Assembly (NCBI GenBank): GCA_003344405.1
Contig: NOWV01000125.1
Location: forward strand, 161,901-225,900
DNA from: Trichoplax sp. H2
Lineage: Eukaryota > Placozoa > Uniplacotomia > Trichoplacea
Direction of reading: 5' to 3'
DNA length: 64,000 nucleotides
Shown here: in pieces, positions 26,435 through 37,301 of the stretch
How the letters are laid out: the number at the start of each line of letters is the position of its first letter
Numbering within the stretch: position 1 is the stretch's first letter
Program-made: the position numbers and the translations under genes
The notes under the pieces: model-generated
Told to the model about the DNA's origin: nothing
The model's input: only the letters and a program-made list of their open reading frames with translations
Databases searched by the model: none

Positions 26435-27667
26435 ATGGAATCGAACAATACTACAAATCCTCAACACATGAGTACCTTTACCGAGAATATCTCTCTATTT
26501 AATGGTATTTTCATCGTTCCAACTATTTTAGGTACGAGAAATACTGTATCTTTCAATGTCTGTTGATAATTATTATAAATTTACTATGTTATATTCTCAA
26601 TGTATGCGAATTTCGATGATCTTATTAGCCTTTTTATTTCATTTTTAGGTATTTTGGGCAATTCGCTTGTATTTCGTACTATCTATACCTGGGATAAATA
26701 TTATACACCAACCTATATCTTGATGGCGAATATGGCTATATCTGATCTCATTACTTTGGTGGCATCATTGGCTTACTCTATCGCTAGTATCCTCAGTTGG
26801 CTATTCAATGCTTCATTATCATCATGGCCAATTACTTGTCGGGTGCTATCCTATCTTATTACCGCATTTCATGGGGTATCAAGTTTAAGCTTAACAGCAA
26901 TTAGTTACGATCGTTTTAATACCATCGTTCAGGCGTCTTTAGATCAATGTCCACCTTTTTTCCGTCGAAAAAAAGCTTTATCAATTGTTTTGAGCTCAAT
27001 TTGGATAGCTGGTATGACTTTAGCGCTTCCTTATCCGTGGATTATCACAATTGATTCGCGACTGCCGTATATTTGCGAGATAGGCCAAATTATTAATACG
27101 GCTAATCTTGTTCTTTATAGCATTAGTTGTTTATTCTCCACATTTTTACCGTCTTTAATCATTGTCATTTTGTATATTAAAGTTGTTTTGTTTATACACC
27201 GAAAGTGGCGTGTCTCGTCATCTCTTTCAGCAAAGTATAGCAAGGATGAAGAGAATAAGAAAAAAGACGTTCTGAAAATGCTTATAGTTACTACCACTAT
27301 AGCAATAATTTTTACACTTCCCCATATTTTTGTCTACGTAATAGTGACTGTATTTAATTCGACATTGTCCAATGTTATCATTACATTACCACTCTATCTT
27401 CGATACTTGCTCTATTTTACATATAAATTTAGTGTGATGGCTTGCGCCCATAGTCCACTAATTTATAGCTTGATGAATCGTAAATTTCGTCACGATATGA
27501 AAATAACTTTTCGACAAAGTTGTAATAGTTCAACTTCCTTAAACGCAAAAACATCTCATAAAGTAGGAGTTACAACCGTGGTAACTACTTGCGATGATCA
27601 TGTCAGTCGTCAAAACTTTCGATATCTTGATTCTGTCGAAATGATGGAAAAAATTGACCCCCTTTAA
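26435..27667 (+). CDS. Class A (rhodopsin-like) orphan GPCR, copy 1
   Basis: Predicted plasma-membrane seven-helix receptor; ligand unknown. Exon 1 (26435-26531) encodes an N-terminus with NNTT and NIS glycosylation sites and the start of TM1; a phase-1 intron (26532-26648) restores LGILGNSLVF, so the true start is upstream of the Met at 26600. Total about 371 residues. Class A landmarks: Asn in TM1 (GNSLV), Asp in TM2 (MAISDL), Cys before TM3 (ITCRVL), the DRY position as YDRF, ECL2 Cys (YICEIG), Pro in TM6 (TLPHIF), and the NPxxY position as SPLIY with a basic helix 8 (NRKFRHD). Closest visible relative is the receptor at 35261, sharing DRFNTIVQAS. Family assignment is sure; subfamily is not. 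Confidence 0.93.
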
Positions 27668-28876
27668 ATATGTTACACAGAAATAGATATTGTGCTACGA
27701 AGGACTTTAAGTAGGCTGCTTTAAGGAAATATAATATAGGTATTAATGATGATACTGATCAACAAAATTGATTCATTTTAAGTTAGATACTTATGAGTAG
27801 ATATTGCATTCCTTAGAACTGTACTTTTAAATTTTATTTCAACATTTATGAGCTTTTTGGCAGAAAATATCCAAAAGTTACTGATAAATTATGCCTACTT
27901 TAATAAGCTAAATTAGATATTTGTACTAGAAGTGTCTACACTGATCATTACGATTGCTATTTGAAGATCAAAATTCAATTCCATTAGCCTATCTTAGCTA
28001 GTGTTCTAGTTTAACAATCTCTGATACTGTATGGTGAGTTATAGCTATTCTCAAAATTATAACGACACAGTAGGCTAATACTAATACCAAACCTAGAAAG
28101 CCAATGTTTGATTTATACTAAATATTATGCTATCTGCGCTGTTTTAACCATCATTGCATTGAATCATTATTATGAGTCTTCAATTAGATAAATTGCAGGA
28201 ATGAGGTGAAATTAATGAGAAATATTTTATACCCTATTACTCTTACTGACTCAAGCATTATTGTACTTATAATTTAATTTAGTATTAGCTATTAATAGTT
28301 CTTATGCCAATATGCATTGCATTATAAGATGTAACAAATGCATTTTATGCATTATCTACCGTACCTATTTCGTATAGCGATGTTCACATGTTGATATTTA
28401 TTGCCTTTTATTATATTTAACTTTGAATACTTAAATAAGTGTAAGTAGAATAATACTGGTATTAATCTATTCTAACGAAAAATATTACTGAATTCGGTAG
28501 CTATCATAGTGCTTTACAAAGCGACTTTCACCGTAGCTCGTAATAGATAAATCAAGCCTATTATGCGGTGTGCACCATTGTGCTATATCTATTTTTCGTA
28601 GTAGATATATGAATTCTGTTGCTTGATGCTCAGTAGAGACGAACAGAGTCCAGCTTAGAGTATATTTAATTAAATAGTTGTACCGCATTCATCGATGTCC
28701 ATACGTAAATAAAGGAGTATAGATAGGGACCTAAGCTAATGCTTCTTATTTACTGAAATGGTGATAATAAATATAATTGGTAATTATCAGTATTTGGAAT
28801 ACAGCTTACCATAGTTGCTCTCTCCATCATCTTTGTTCAATCTACTAGCATTGCTGACAAATTCATATATAAATCA
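27668..28876. other. Intergenic
   Basis: AT-rich spacer after the GPCR. No feature supported. Confidence 0.5.
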
Positions 28877-29232
28877 ATGGGAACTAAAAAGAGAAGAAAC
28901 CATCTGATATCAGCAAAAAATCTTGACAACAAGAATCAAAAAGTCAAAACTTGCAAACCCAAAAACGTAAAATAACTTTTGCTAATTATCGATATAAAAT
29001 TCTCAAGCAAGTTCATCCAGATACTGGTATTTCATCGAAAGCCATGAATATTATGAATTCATTCATTTATGATCTTTTCTATCGACCGACTAAAGAAGCC
29101 TCCAACCTAACCAAGTATAATAGAAGATCAACGATCACAAGTCGAGAAATACAAACAGCTGTCCGCTTCCTCCTACCTAGCGAATTAGCAAAGAATGCTG
29201 TTAATGAAGGGACGAAAGCTGTAATCAAGTAA
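28877..29232 (+). pseudogene. Histone H2B-like gene with frameshift and short C-terminus
   Basis: The reading frame ending at 29232 encodes the H2B fold: [47 protein letters not shown] and [16 protein letters not shown]. It has no ATG; the likely start ATG at 28877 opens a Lys/Arg-rich tail (MGTKKRRNH...) in another frame, which meets the fold frame at the A-run near 28962-28966. One base too few in that run would explain it. The protein also stops right after the AVIK segment and lacks the usual YTSS(K) end. Substitutions such as [10 protein letters not shown] for the usual FERIAGEAS are unlike replication-type H2B. No canonical histone 3' stem-loop is seen within 100 bases. Either a decayed copy, a divergent variant with a sequencing error, or a single-allele break. 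Confidence 0.85.
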
Positions 29233-32200
29233 ACAAGATCTGCTCAGGACACGGTGAAAGATGATGAAATAATGATACTAACCAACAAAATATATAACAA
29301 TGATGGGCAAATATCGTAGCAATGATGGCTTGTAAGCTAAAATAAATGTTGGCTGGTTTAGCTCCGTAACTACGTAAGTAATGTTAGCTAGCCGTTCTTC
29401 TCTTCATTATCTTTTGAGAATAAATTCAAATTGTATTGCTGGAGTTATATGCTAATAATGAAATGATGAGGAAGTACAGTTTCTGCAATCTTAACGTTTC
29501 TTGTATTTTGTAGCTACAGTAGATTCGCTTGCTCCAAGGACTAATACGAGTATTTGCTATACGTATTAAGGAAATTAAAGAAGAGCAATTATTTCCATCG
29601 GAATCTACACTAATTTAAAGATTTAACTGTCATATATAAAATTACATTATAATCATATTACAATAAAATAATTTTATCTGCTAATCTGCATCTTGTGTTT
29701 CTTCAATAGCAGACGTTAATTAAATTGTAATAGCAGATATTTTGCTCTGCAAATTTCATGCATAGTACTGTAAAAGGATACGTACATCCCAATAGTATAT
29801 ATATAACATATATATATATAGATTTGAAATTGCATCGCCGCAAAGACGATAGTTGATAGAAATTTTTTATCGTCTTAAAATGCAGCATAATCAAACATAA
29901 TAAAAGATCAATTTCATCCAGAATGCGATGATTACAATCTATTGGTTTTGCTAAGGAATAAATTCAGAAAGATAATAAAAATATAACATCGTTTCAGGTA
30001 GAATAAGTTTACTCCTTCCATTACGGATATGAGCTTCTGCTATCAAATAGCGATATCACTAGCAGATTTACGTATCAACTCTCGCAACTAAGATTTGCAA
30101 AATATTATACTGTTGTAAGCAATTCTCTTCGGTTCTCACTGGATAAATGTTAAGCCGGCCTATCTTAACGTATATGTTATATCTAATGTACAACTTATGA
30201 TAATGCATTTCCGAAAATACAGCAATATAAGATTTGATTTGCAATGAATAATGGCGTTATTGATCAATAAATTTTCATATTTCTCTGGCTATCAGGCATT
30301 AACTAGAATAATATTCTAGACTACTTTTAGGCACTAAAACTGCCTATTTTCGCGTAATTTTTGCTCTTATATAAGTCTGAGTAAATGTAAAGCAAGCTAT
30401 TGCTGAGTTACGGTCGTACTTACTTTACTAACACGTATTTTGCGTAGATTCATGCTATAATTGCAATAGCGTCGCAAATCAATTTAATTTTATAAAAATA
30501 TGAACTTTTAAGCTTATAAATAAGCTATCAATTTCAAGCTTATTAAAGCTTATAACCTTTATGAGCTGGCGAATGTGATAAAATTCTTACTAAAAATATA
30601 TTTACAATTACTGAAGTTGCAAATATACGACATATTTAATTTTACTGTAGGGTAGGCGGGAAGAATAGAGCTATAAACTCTATGCGAAGCTAATAAATGA
30701 AAAACCAAGGATGCTTTTATTGGTTATTATCTTAAAAAATAATAAACATTGCTAATAAGCAGCATAATGTAGTGTTCTAAGAAGTGAATTTTGATTATTC
30801 ACTCATTTATCTATATAACTACCAATAAATTGTTTACTATTTGCTGATAGTGTCAATCTACAGCATAATATTTTAACATTTTTTGTGTCTCAGATCCTTT
30901 GCTTTAAATTGCTAAATTGGATCGTTAAAATTATAACAGTTAACGCAAACCACTTAAAACCACATCGCTTTAAAAAGTTATTTAAAAATCTACATAAGCT
31001 AGAGATACTTAAGGTATGTGTAAAAAGAAGTACGATAGTCGAAAAATTGGAATTTGCAATGCAACTGTTTAGAAAGATATAAAACAATACCAACTTCTAA
31101 GCCTTTTAAATATAATAATTATATAAATTTTACTGTAACTGTACACATAGAATTGATAATTGCTCTATGAGCTTCTTTCTATGAACGCCTTAGAATCTTT
31201 GATCATTAGTAAATATTTGACTTAATATAAATTTGTTCATTGATTTAATGTTCGTTAATGGAAATAAATTATTATATCAATATCAGTGTACCCTACTGCT
31301 GCAAAATAATTTTATCGTATGGTATTGAAAGTATTTATAATTGATACAATAGACAGAATCAGGCCGCACTAATTGGTCCTCAATTTGCAATTCTATTAAC
31401 ACTTTTCAAGATAATTATGGTAAAGAATATTCGTGTACTATGATTCTTTAAACTTAAAGTAACAGCTACAGCACTGCATATAATATATTTTGATTAGTAA
31501 TAGTAAATGAATTACTTCACGAATGTAATAAATGTTAGTAACTAACTGATACTTAGAATAATTTTCGAAAATAAAAGCAGGTCCAGGATATTGAAATTTG
31601 ATAATTTCTAGATTTACAATAATTTCAACTGGAAATACGGATACCTTAAGGCTTTCATCTAAATTTTCCTTACTAGCTTATTGTTCCCGCCAAAAAATGA
31701 TCGAAATGGGAGCGAAAGATGATAATAGTTAGATGGCTTACTTTGCTACCATATATAACTGCAAGCACTAAATTATTTAAGGATAAAATAAAGAATTCAA
31801 TTATTTTTAACGACGAGAAACATTACGTTGTCGGTGTGGAATCTATAGTTATAATACTGTATATTTTATATATTCTTCTTCTTTCATCAGCTGCATCAAT
31901 ATAACGGGAAGTAGTCTTTTATTCTTTGAATGATTAATTTTATATTATCAATTAAGGTATCAAATAAAATTCCTGGCGGACAGAAAGTATTTTATGTCGA
32001 AAATAAACCAAAAGGCGACGAGGAACAAGTAAAAATTCTAATTTCAGTTACATAAGATTATAGACAGAGTATTGGGTGCATGGAATAGTACAACAAATCA
32101 TAAGTATTACCTAGGCAACAATATCAGTTTTATTCTTTGACAGTTGCTGTAAATTTCATTTAATAATCAGGCAAAAAATATGAATACTTATACAGTAGCA

Positions 32201-35200
32201 GAGCGCGAGTAATTTTTCTACATAAAAATGATTAAGTAAAATTTTCGGAATGTATTAAAATATCTAGCTACCAATGTTTTAACCACAGCCAGCTTAGTTG
32301 CCTATCAAGAAGGGAAAGATACTACTACGGTAGCCTATGATCCTAATAAATTATTTATTAAAATATTTTGAAGCTTTACAATGATATCGGGTCATTAAAA
32401 GCTAATTGTGAGTCGTGAAATAGTTGATTAGCTGTTATTGGTTAGATAAAGAGTCACGTTGTGAAACTCCGCTCCTTGAGATACGACTTTAGAACATTAA
32501 AAATCAGCTGGAGCTATATCCATTTTTAAGTAATTGCCGAGCAATGATAGGAAGCGTAAAGTATATTACCTAGAACAATCCGTAGCGTAGCAGTAAAGTT
32601 ACTGACTATCCTAGCAAAATTTTAATTAAATGCCACTAAAGAATATCAAGATCCCTAATCATTAGAAAAGAGAACGACTTCATAAGAATACATTGGTAAT
32701 TTGATACCGAATTATAAAATTGATACAGTAAATCATTTACAGAACTACCTAAGGATGAAATAGAATAAAAATATATATTTTTCACTATATCTTTCGGTTT
32801 GACTATCTAGTTGTGAGGACTTCGATTTTATCGAACATTATTTTTTCTAAAAGTAAAGCGCCACGATAATGTCAATTTGAATTGATAGCATCTATATTAA
32901 TATTAACTCGCGAAGTATTAAGTAAGCTATTAAATGTACTTTCATCTAGAAGTTACTAATAGTGAGAAAGTTACAGAAAATGGAACTTAATAAAAAATCG
33001 AATGAAAATATCTTTAAGTCAAAATCTTACTTCTTACAATAAAACTTCTTTCAGATTCGGTAGACGATAAAACATTACATTTAAGGGATTAGATTCGCTT
33101 ATTTGTCATCATCACTTCTTTATTTTTTATTAGAAATATCAATGATGATATTCAGTTAGATGATAAATAGATTATTGTATCTATACAGTTATTTCACACG
33201 AAATAATCAGCTCTGGATCTGTTGGTGACAAGTTAAGTAAATAAAAGTTGATAGTTTTTCGAATATTGAAAGTTTATGTCTATTTGCTCATTTCACTTTC
33301 AACTGACATAGCTAAAATATGATATGACTTAAATAACAGCTTGACATGATTGTCGTATTGTTCTATGTTGGTTAGTATATTGTAAGTAGTTTTATTCATA
33401 CCATTGTTTCAACCAGGTTACAGTAGATTGTTTGATTTTAAATAATGGAGACACCTATTTTCTTATAACTTCTCAGTTAATAAATTTAAATCCTGACTTT
33501 TTATTCGCAGCCTTGCTTAATATTTAGTCTTAAATTAATCAAGCTATTAAATGTATGAGGTGTTTTAACTTACGGTTGTACAAATTTGAGATCCCGTTAT
33601 AAATGTTGATAATGATGCCTAGTGTAGAAAGTGATAGGTGCTACCACTATTAGGTAGTACTTTTAAATTCATATGTGTAAAGATTATGCAGGAGATTAAT
33701 AGTACTTTCTGTACAAGCTGTATCGCATAGTACATTATAGAATTTTTCCTAAATACTAGTTAATGCAATCTAAGTTGAATTTGTATAAAATGAATTAGTA
33801 ATGTAGCGTTTGATTACTGCTATAGATAGTATCGTAGCATTCATAGTCTTTAACCTTAAATTATGTTATAATTAATATTTTGCTAAAAGGTTTAACTGAA
33901 ATCGTGTAGTAATTTTTCATATCAATGATTCTGAGTTAGCTGATTTACAGTATTGTAAATGATATTTCTTACCCACAATTTTTATGACGTTGTCAATCAA
34001 AATTTACCTACTGTAAGAAGTTCTCGGGCAAATGTAGAGATAGCATATTAGCAAAGTATAGAACTTTATTAAGACTTATAAGTGCGAACTAATAAAATAT
34101 GACAGCAACGGTGATATACAGTATATAATCTATCATGGAGTATTCTAAAACTTATTAGTAGTTATTATAATATACATAGAATGAGTATTCTAGAAGGCTC
34201 TACAGGCATGTGAGGTTCGAATACGTGCGCATCTAAGACTAGCTCTTACCAAGTCACTCTACCGATACTATGATACCTACACAAATTGATCAAAGGTCAA
34301 TGCTTTATTTAAGAAAATGATCAATCCTTCCATTGAATTAATGCACGTAGTCATTTTGAATCAAATATCGACAACATCTTAACGCAAGTATAGAATTTTA
34401 ATTAGATACTGTAGGTTATAAAGTTTAGCATTAAAAACATCATCATATGCTAATCAGTCTTAATAAAGTAAAATTAAATGTTAGAGTTGATAGTTGATTG
34501 TTTTGTCTAAGAGTTGATTATGCTCCGTGAGTTCGCAAGTCTACTTGGAAAAATGGCTTGAAAATTGAATAAGAAATTTATGACTAATATGTAGTTAGTT
34601 CCTCATTCACTTAAAGCAGTTTAGTTAATGTTTCATTTTGAAAATTAACTGAGACAGTAAATATAGCTTGCAGCTTATGATGTACATTCTTAAATGTTGA
34701 ATTGCATACTCTATCATTTCGTTTGGATAATATAGATAGGTTAGAACCTTTGAAAGAGAAAGTGGATGAGACTACTGCAACTACAGAATCCAAGCCCAAA
34801 GTGATTAAAGGTCCGGGATATTTTCCAATATTTAGCTAACTGGATGCTGAGTAACCAGTGAAACCTAATAAAGCTTACAATAGGTATCTTTTACTTCATT
34901 ATCTAACTTTGTCAAGAATTTCTTTGCTTCATAATTTGATACAGTGTTACTGAAATATTACCAGACGGTATATGGTTACGTCGACCGGCTATTTTTAAAA
35001 AGATTCCTTCTTCAAAATTTGATATTTTAAAATGACAGGATCGAATGATTCATTAACTTTAAAATTCATCCAGGCGATATTCAGCATTATTATTCTTCGT
35101 TAGAGAACATATAAGAACAGTATCGCAGTTTTAAAATATTGTTATCAAAATTGTCTGAGTACTATTCAATTGAGACTGGAATTAAATCAAATTAATAAAT

Positions 35201-35260
35201 TACTACGACGGATGATAACTTAATTTATTTTGAATTGAGACCATCAAATTTAATAGTGAA
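29233..35260. other. 6-kb gene-poor stretch with possible decayed coding pieces
   Basis: No intact gene. Two plus-strand pieces look protein-like but end in stops and lack partners: about 31957-32053 (KIPGGQKVFYVENKPKGDEE) and about 32258-32371 (LTTASLVAYQEGKDTTTVAY). A third, about 34733-34840, reads LEPLKEKVDETTATTESKPK. I cannot assign a family. The remainder is AT-rich without visible structure. Confidence 0.4.
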
Positions 35261-36301
35261 ATGGAATTAACTAACATGAGCAATACTACAATTCAATCTT
35301 TAAGAGTCATTAAAATAAATTCCTTAGTCTTCTGCATCATCTTCTTGGCTATGGCTAGCATTGGAATGATATGGAATTTTGTGCTTTTTCGCACCATTTA
35401 TAAACTCAAAAGATATCATTCTCCAACATTTATTTTAATGGCTCACATGTCTCTTTCTGATTTCATTTGTCTAACAACTAATTTCTTATATATATTTATT
35501 AGTACTATATCTAGCTATATCGGTATATCCTTAATTTTACTTAGCATTTTATGCAAGATTCTCATTTTTATTGCCGTAATTGCCTATACAACATCAACAC
35601 AATTGCTAATTGCAATCAGTTTCGATCGATTTAATACAATTGTCCAAGCGTCACATCAACATACTATTCCCTATTTTCGTAAAGGTAATAACCTTCGAAA
35701 TTCTATTTTAGTCATTTGGTTAGCGGGTATTTGCATGGCTCTACCTCAAATTTGGTTGATTGATGTCAACCCACGATTTCCATATACTTGTGATAATCGA
35801 GAAATTCATTACATATTTAATATCTTTTATTATTCATTGGGATTTATTACTATTTATTTAATTCCATTCATCATTATGGCGTTATTTTATGCTAAAGTAA
35901 TTTTATTTCTACGTTCATCTTTTGGAGTCAATCAGGATAAATTCAATTATCTGCAGCGGAAACAGGAAGAGCATAAGAAGAAGGAGATTGTTCACATGTT
36001 AATAATAGTAACAGTCTTATTTATGCTTTTAACCTTTCCCTTTGCTATCATGCTAATGATATTATCATTAATTGGTAAAACTCTAACTCGTATTATATTA
36101 TATTCTCCACATTATGTTATATATATGATGCAGATTGCATATGGATTATCAATTATAGTTTGTTTGCAAAGTCCAGTCTGTTATATTATCTTTAATGCAC
36201 AGCTCCGTCAAGATATGATTAGCTACGTACGACAGTGTTATTCATTTACAATCTTCAGAAAAGGGAATTTAGTTATGGTCACTAGTCACAACTCTGTTTA
36301 G
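35261..36301 (+). CDS. Class A (rhodopsin-like) orphan GPCR, copy 2, intronless
   Basis: Single-exon receptor of 346 residues. N-terminus carries NMS and NTT glycosylation sites. Landmarks: Asn in TM1 (IWNFVLFRTIYK), TM2 Asp (SLSDFICL), Cys before TM3 (LCKILIF), FDRFNTIVQAS after TM3, ECL2 Cys (YTCDN), TM6 Pro (LTFPFAIML), TM7 QSPVCYIIFN and helix-8-like LRQDM. It shares the FRTIYK, RFNTIVQAS and LAGICMALP-type segments with the receptor at 26435, so the two are paralogues. It lacks the TM1 intron of copy 1. Ligand unknown. Confidence 0.93.
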   Translation: MELTNMSNTTIQSLRVIKINSLVFCIIFLAMASIGMIWNFVLFRTIYKLKRYHSPTFILMAHMSLSDFICLTTNFLYIFISTISSYIGISLILLSILCKILIFIAVIAYTTSTQLLIAISFDRFNTIVQASHQHTIPYFRKGNNLRNSILVIWLAGICMALPQIWLIDVNPRFPYTCDNREIHYIFNIFYYSLGFITIYLIPFIIMALFYAKVILFLRSSFGVNQDKFNYLQRKQEEHKKKEIVHMLIIVTVLFMLLTFPFAIMLMILSLIGKTLTRIILYSPHYVIYMMQIAYGLSIIVCLQSPVCYIIFNAQLRQDMISYVRQCYSFTIFRKGNLVMVTSHNSV

Positions 36302-36945
36302 TCAAAATGATAGCTTACTATTGCTATACAATGTAAATTATCTACTAACTTTACTGGCTTTTCTGTTATGGTACAACCCTCAAATAGATAAATAGATTGT
36401 AAGAAATCACTGAGTGATTTGTAAAGGTATAAGATTGACACTCTTATACGAGATCATAGATTCTCTGAAATCTCAAGATTGTATTAAGTGCATATCCGCG
36501 CTAAATAGTTACTGTAAATGTTGAAGGTTTGATTATAAATATTTTATTATTAAGGTGGTTTGAAGGAGTAAATGTTACGGTGTTACCTTACCGTTAGCAT
36601 AGTTTGATAAGTACAGTAGTAGATAATATAGAAGATATCCATATTTGTACTAATAGGTAAGATAAGTAATATCTTAATTTGGATATTATTTGTGATAGTT
36701 TATTACATATTTGATATTAATTGTAATTGTGTGATGTATAGTGGTAAGATAATTCAAGTTCTAGTACTACCCACCGTCCCTTGAAACGAGCATCGCGGGG
36801 TTATTTATACTACTGTTAGATGGCTGTGATTATGGGTTCATTTCAATAGGTCAGTATAAGATTCTTACAGTAATTTTTACCTCAAGATTTCTTCATGTAA
36901 AACGAATAGCTCTAAGGTAGTAATTTCTGCAGAGTACTGATTATT
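36302..36945. other. Intergenic
   Basis: AT-rich; no gene. At 36740-36800 a stretch with TATAGTGGTAAGAT resembles a tRNA A-box but no tRNA fold follows. Confidence 0.4.
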
Positions 36946-37301
36946 AAAATAGTATTCGTTATATCGCTAAAGGTGGCCGCTGGGCCTTTAAATTTTGGTT
37001 TCATGTAATATTCTGATGAAAATTGAATAAACATAGAATCTTTATACAGTTTTCTACATAGCCATTTTGATTATTAAATTTTCTTATAACGGTTGCTATC
37101 GACAGAGCAAGCTTTGCTTGCATACTCAAGCAATCCTTAGACATATTATAATGATAGGTATAGAATTGACCACAGTACTAAGGACATCGTACCGCACTGT
37201 AGATATCTTACAGTACCTGCTAATGTTAACTTGGTATGCCCATCACCGTACATTAGTTATCATAATGTGCTTTGGACCATTAACTAATCTTTATATAGCA
37301 T
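36946..37301. repeat. Block A, duplicated across the 39.4-kb assembly gap
   Basis: 356 bp, matched base for base apart from a few substitutions by 39396-39751 (block A'). The 60-85-codon ORF it contains (37067-37324, 39517-39753) is therefore a repeat of one locus and not evidence of a gene family. Confidence 0.95.
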
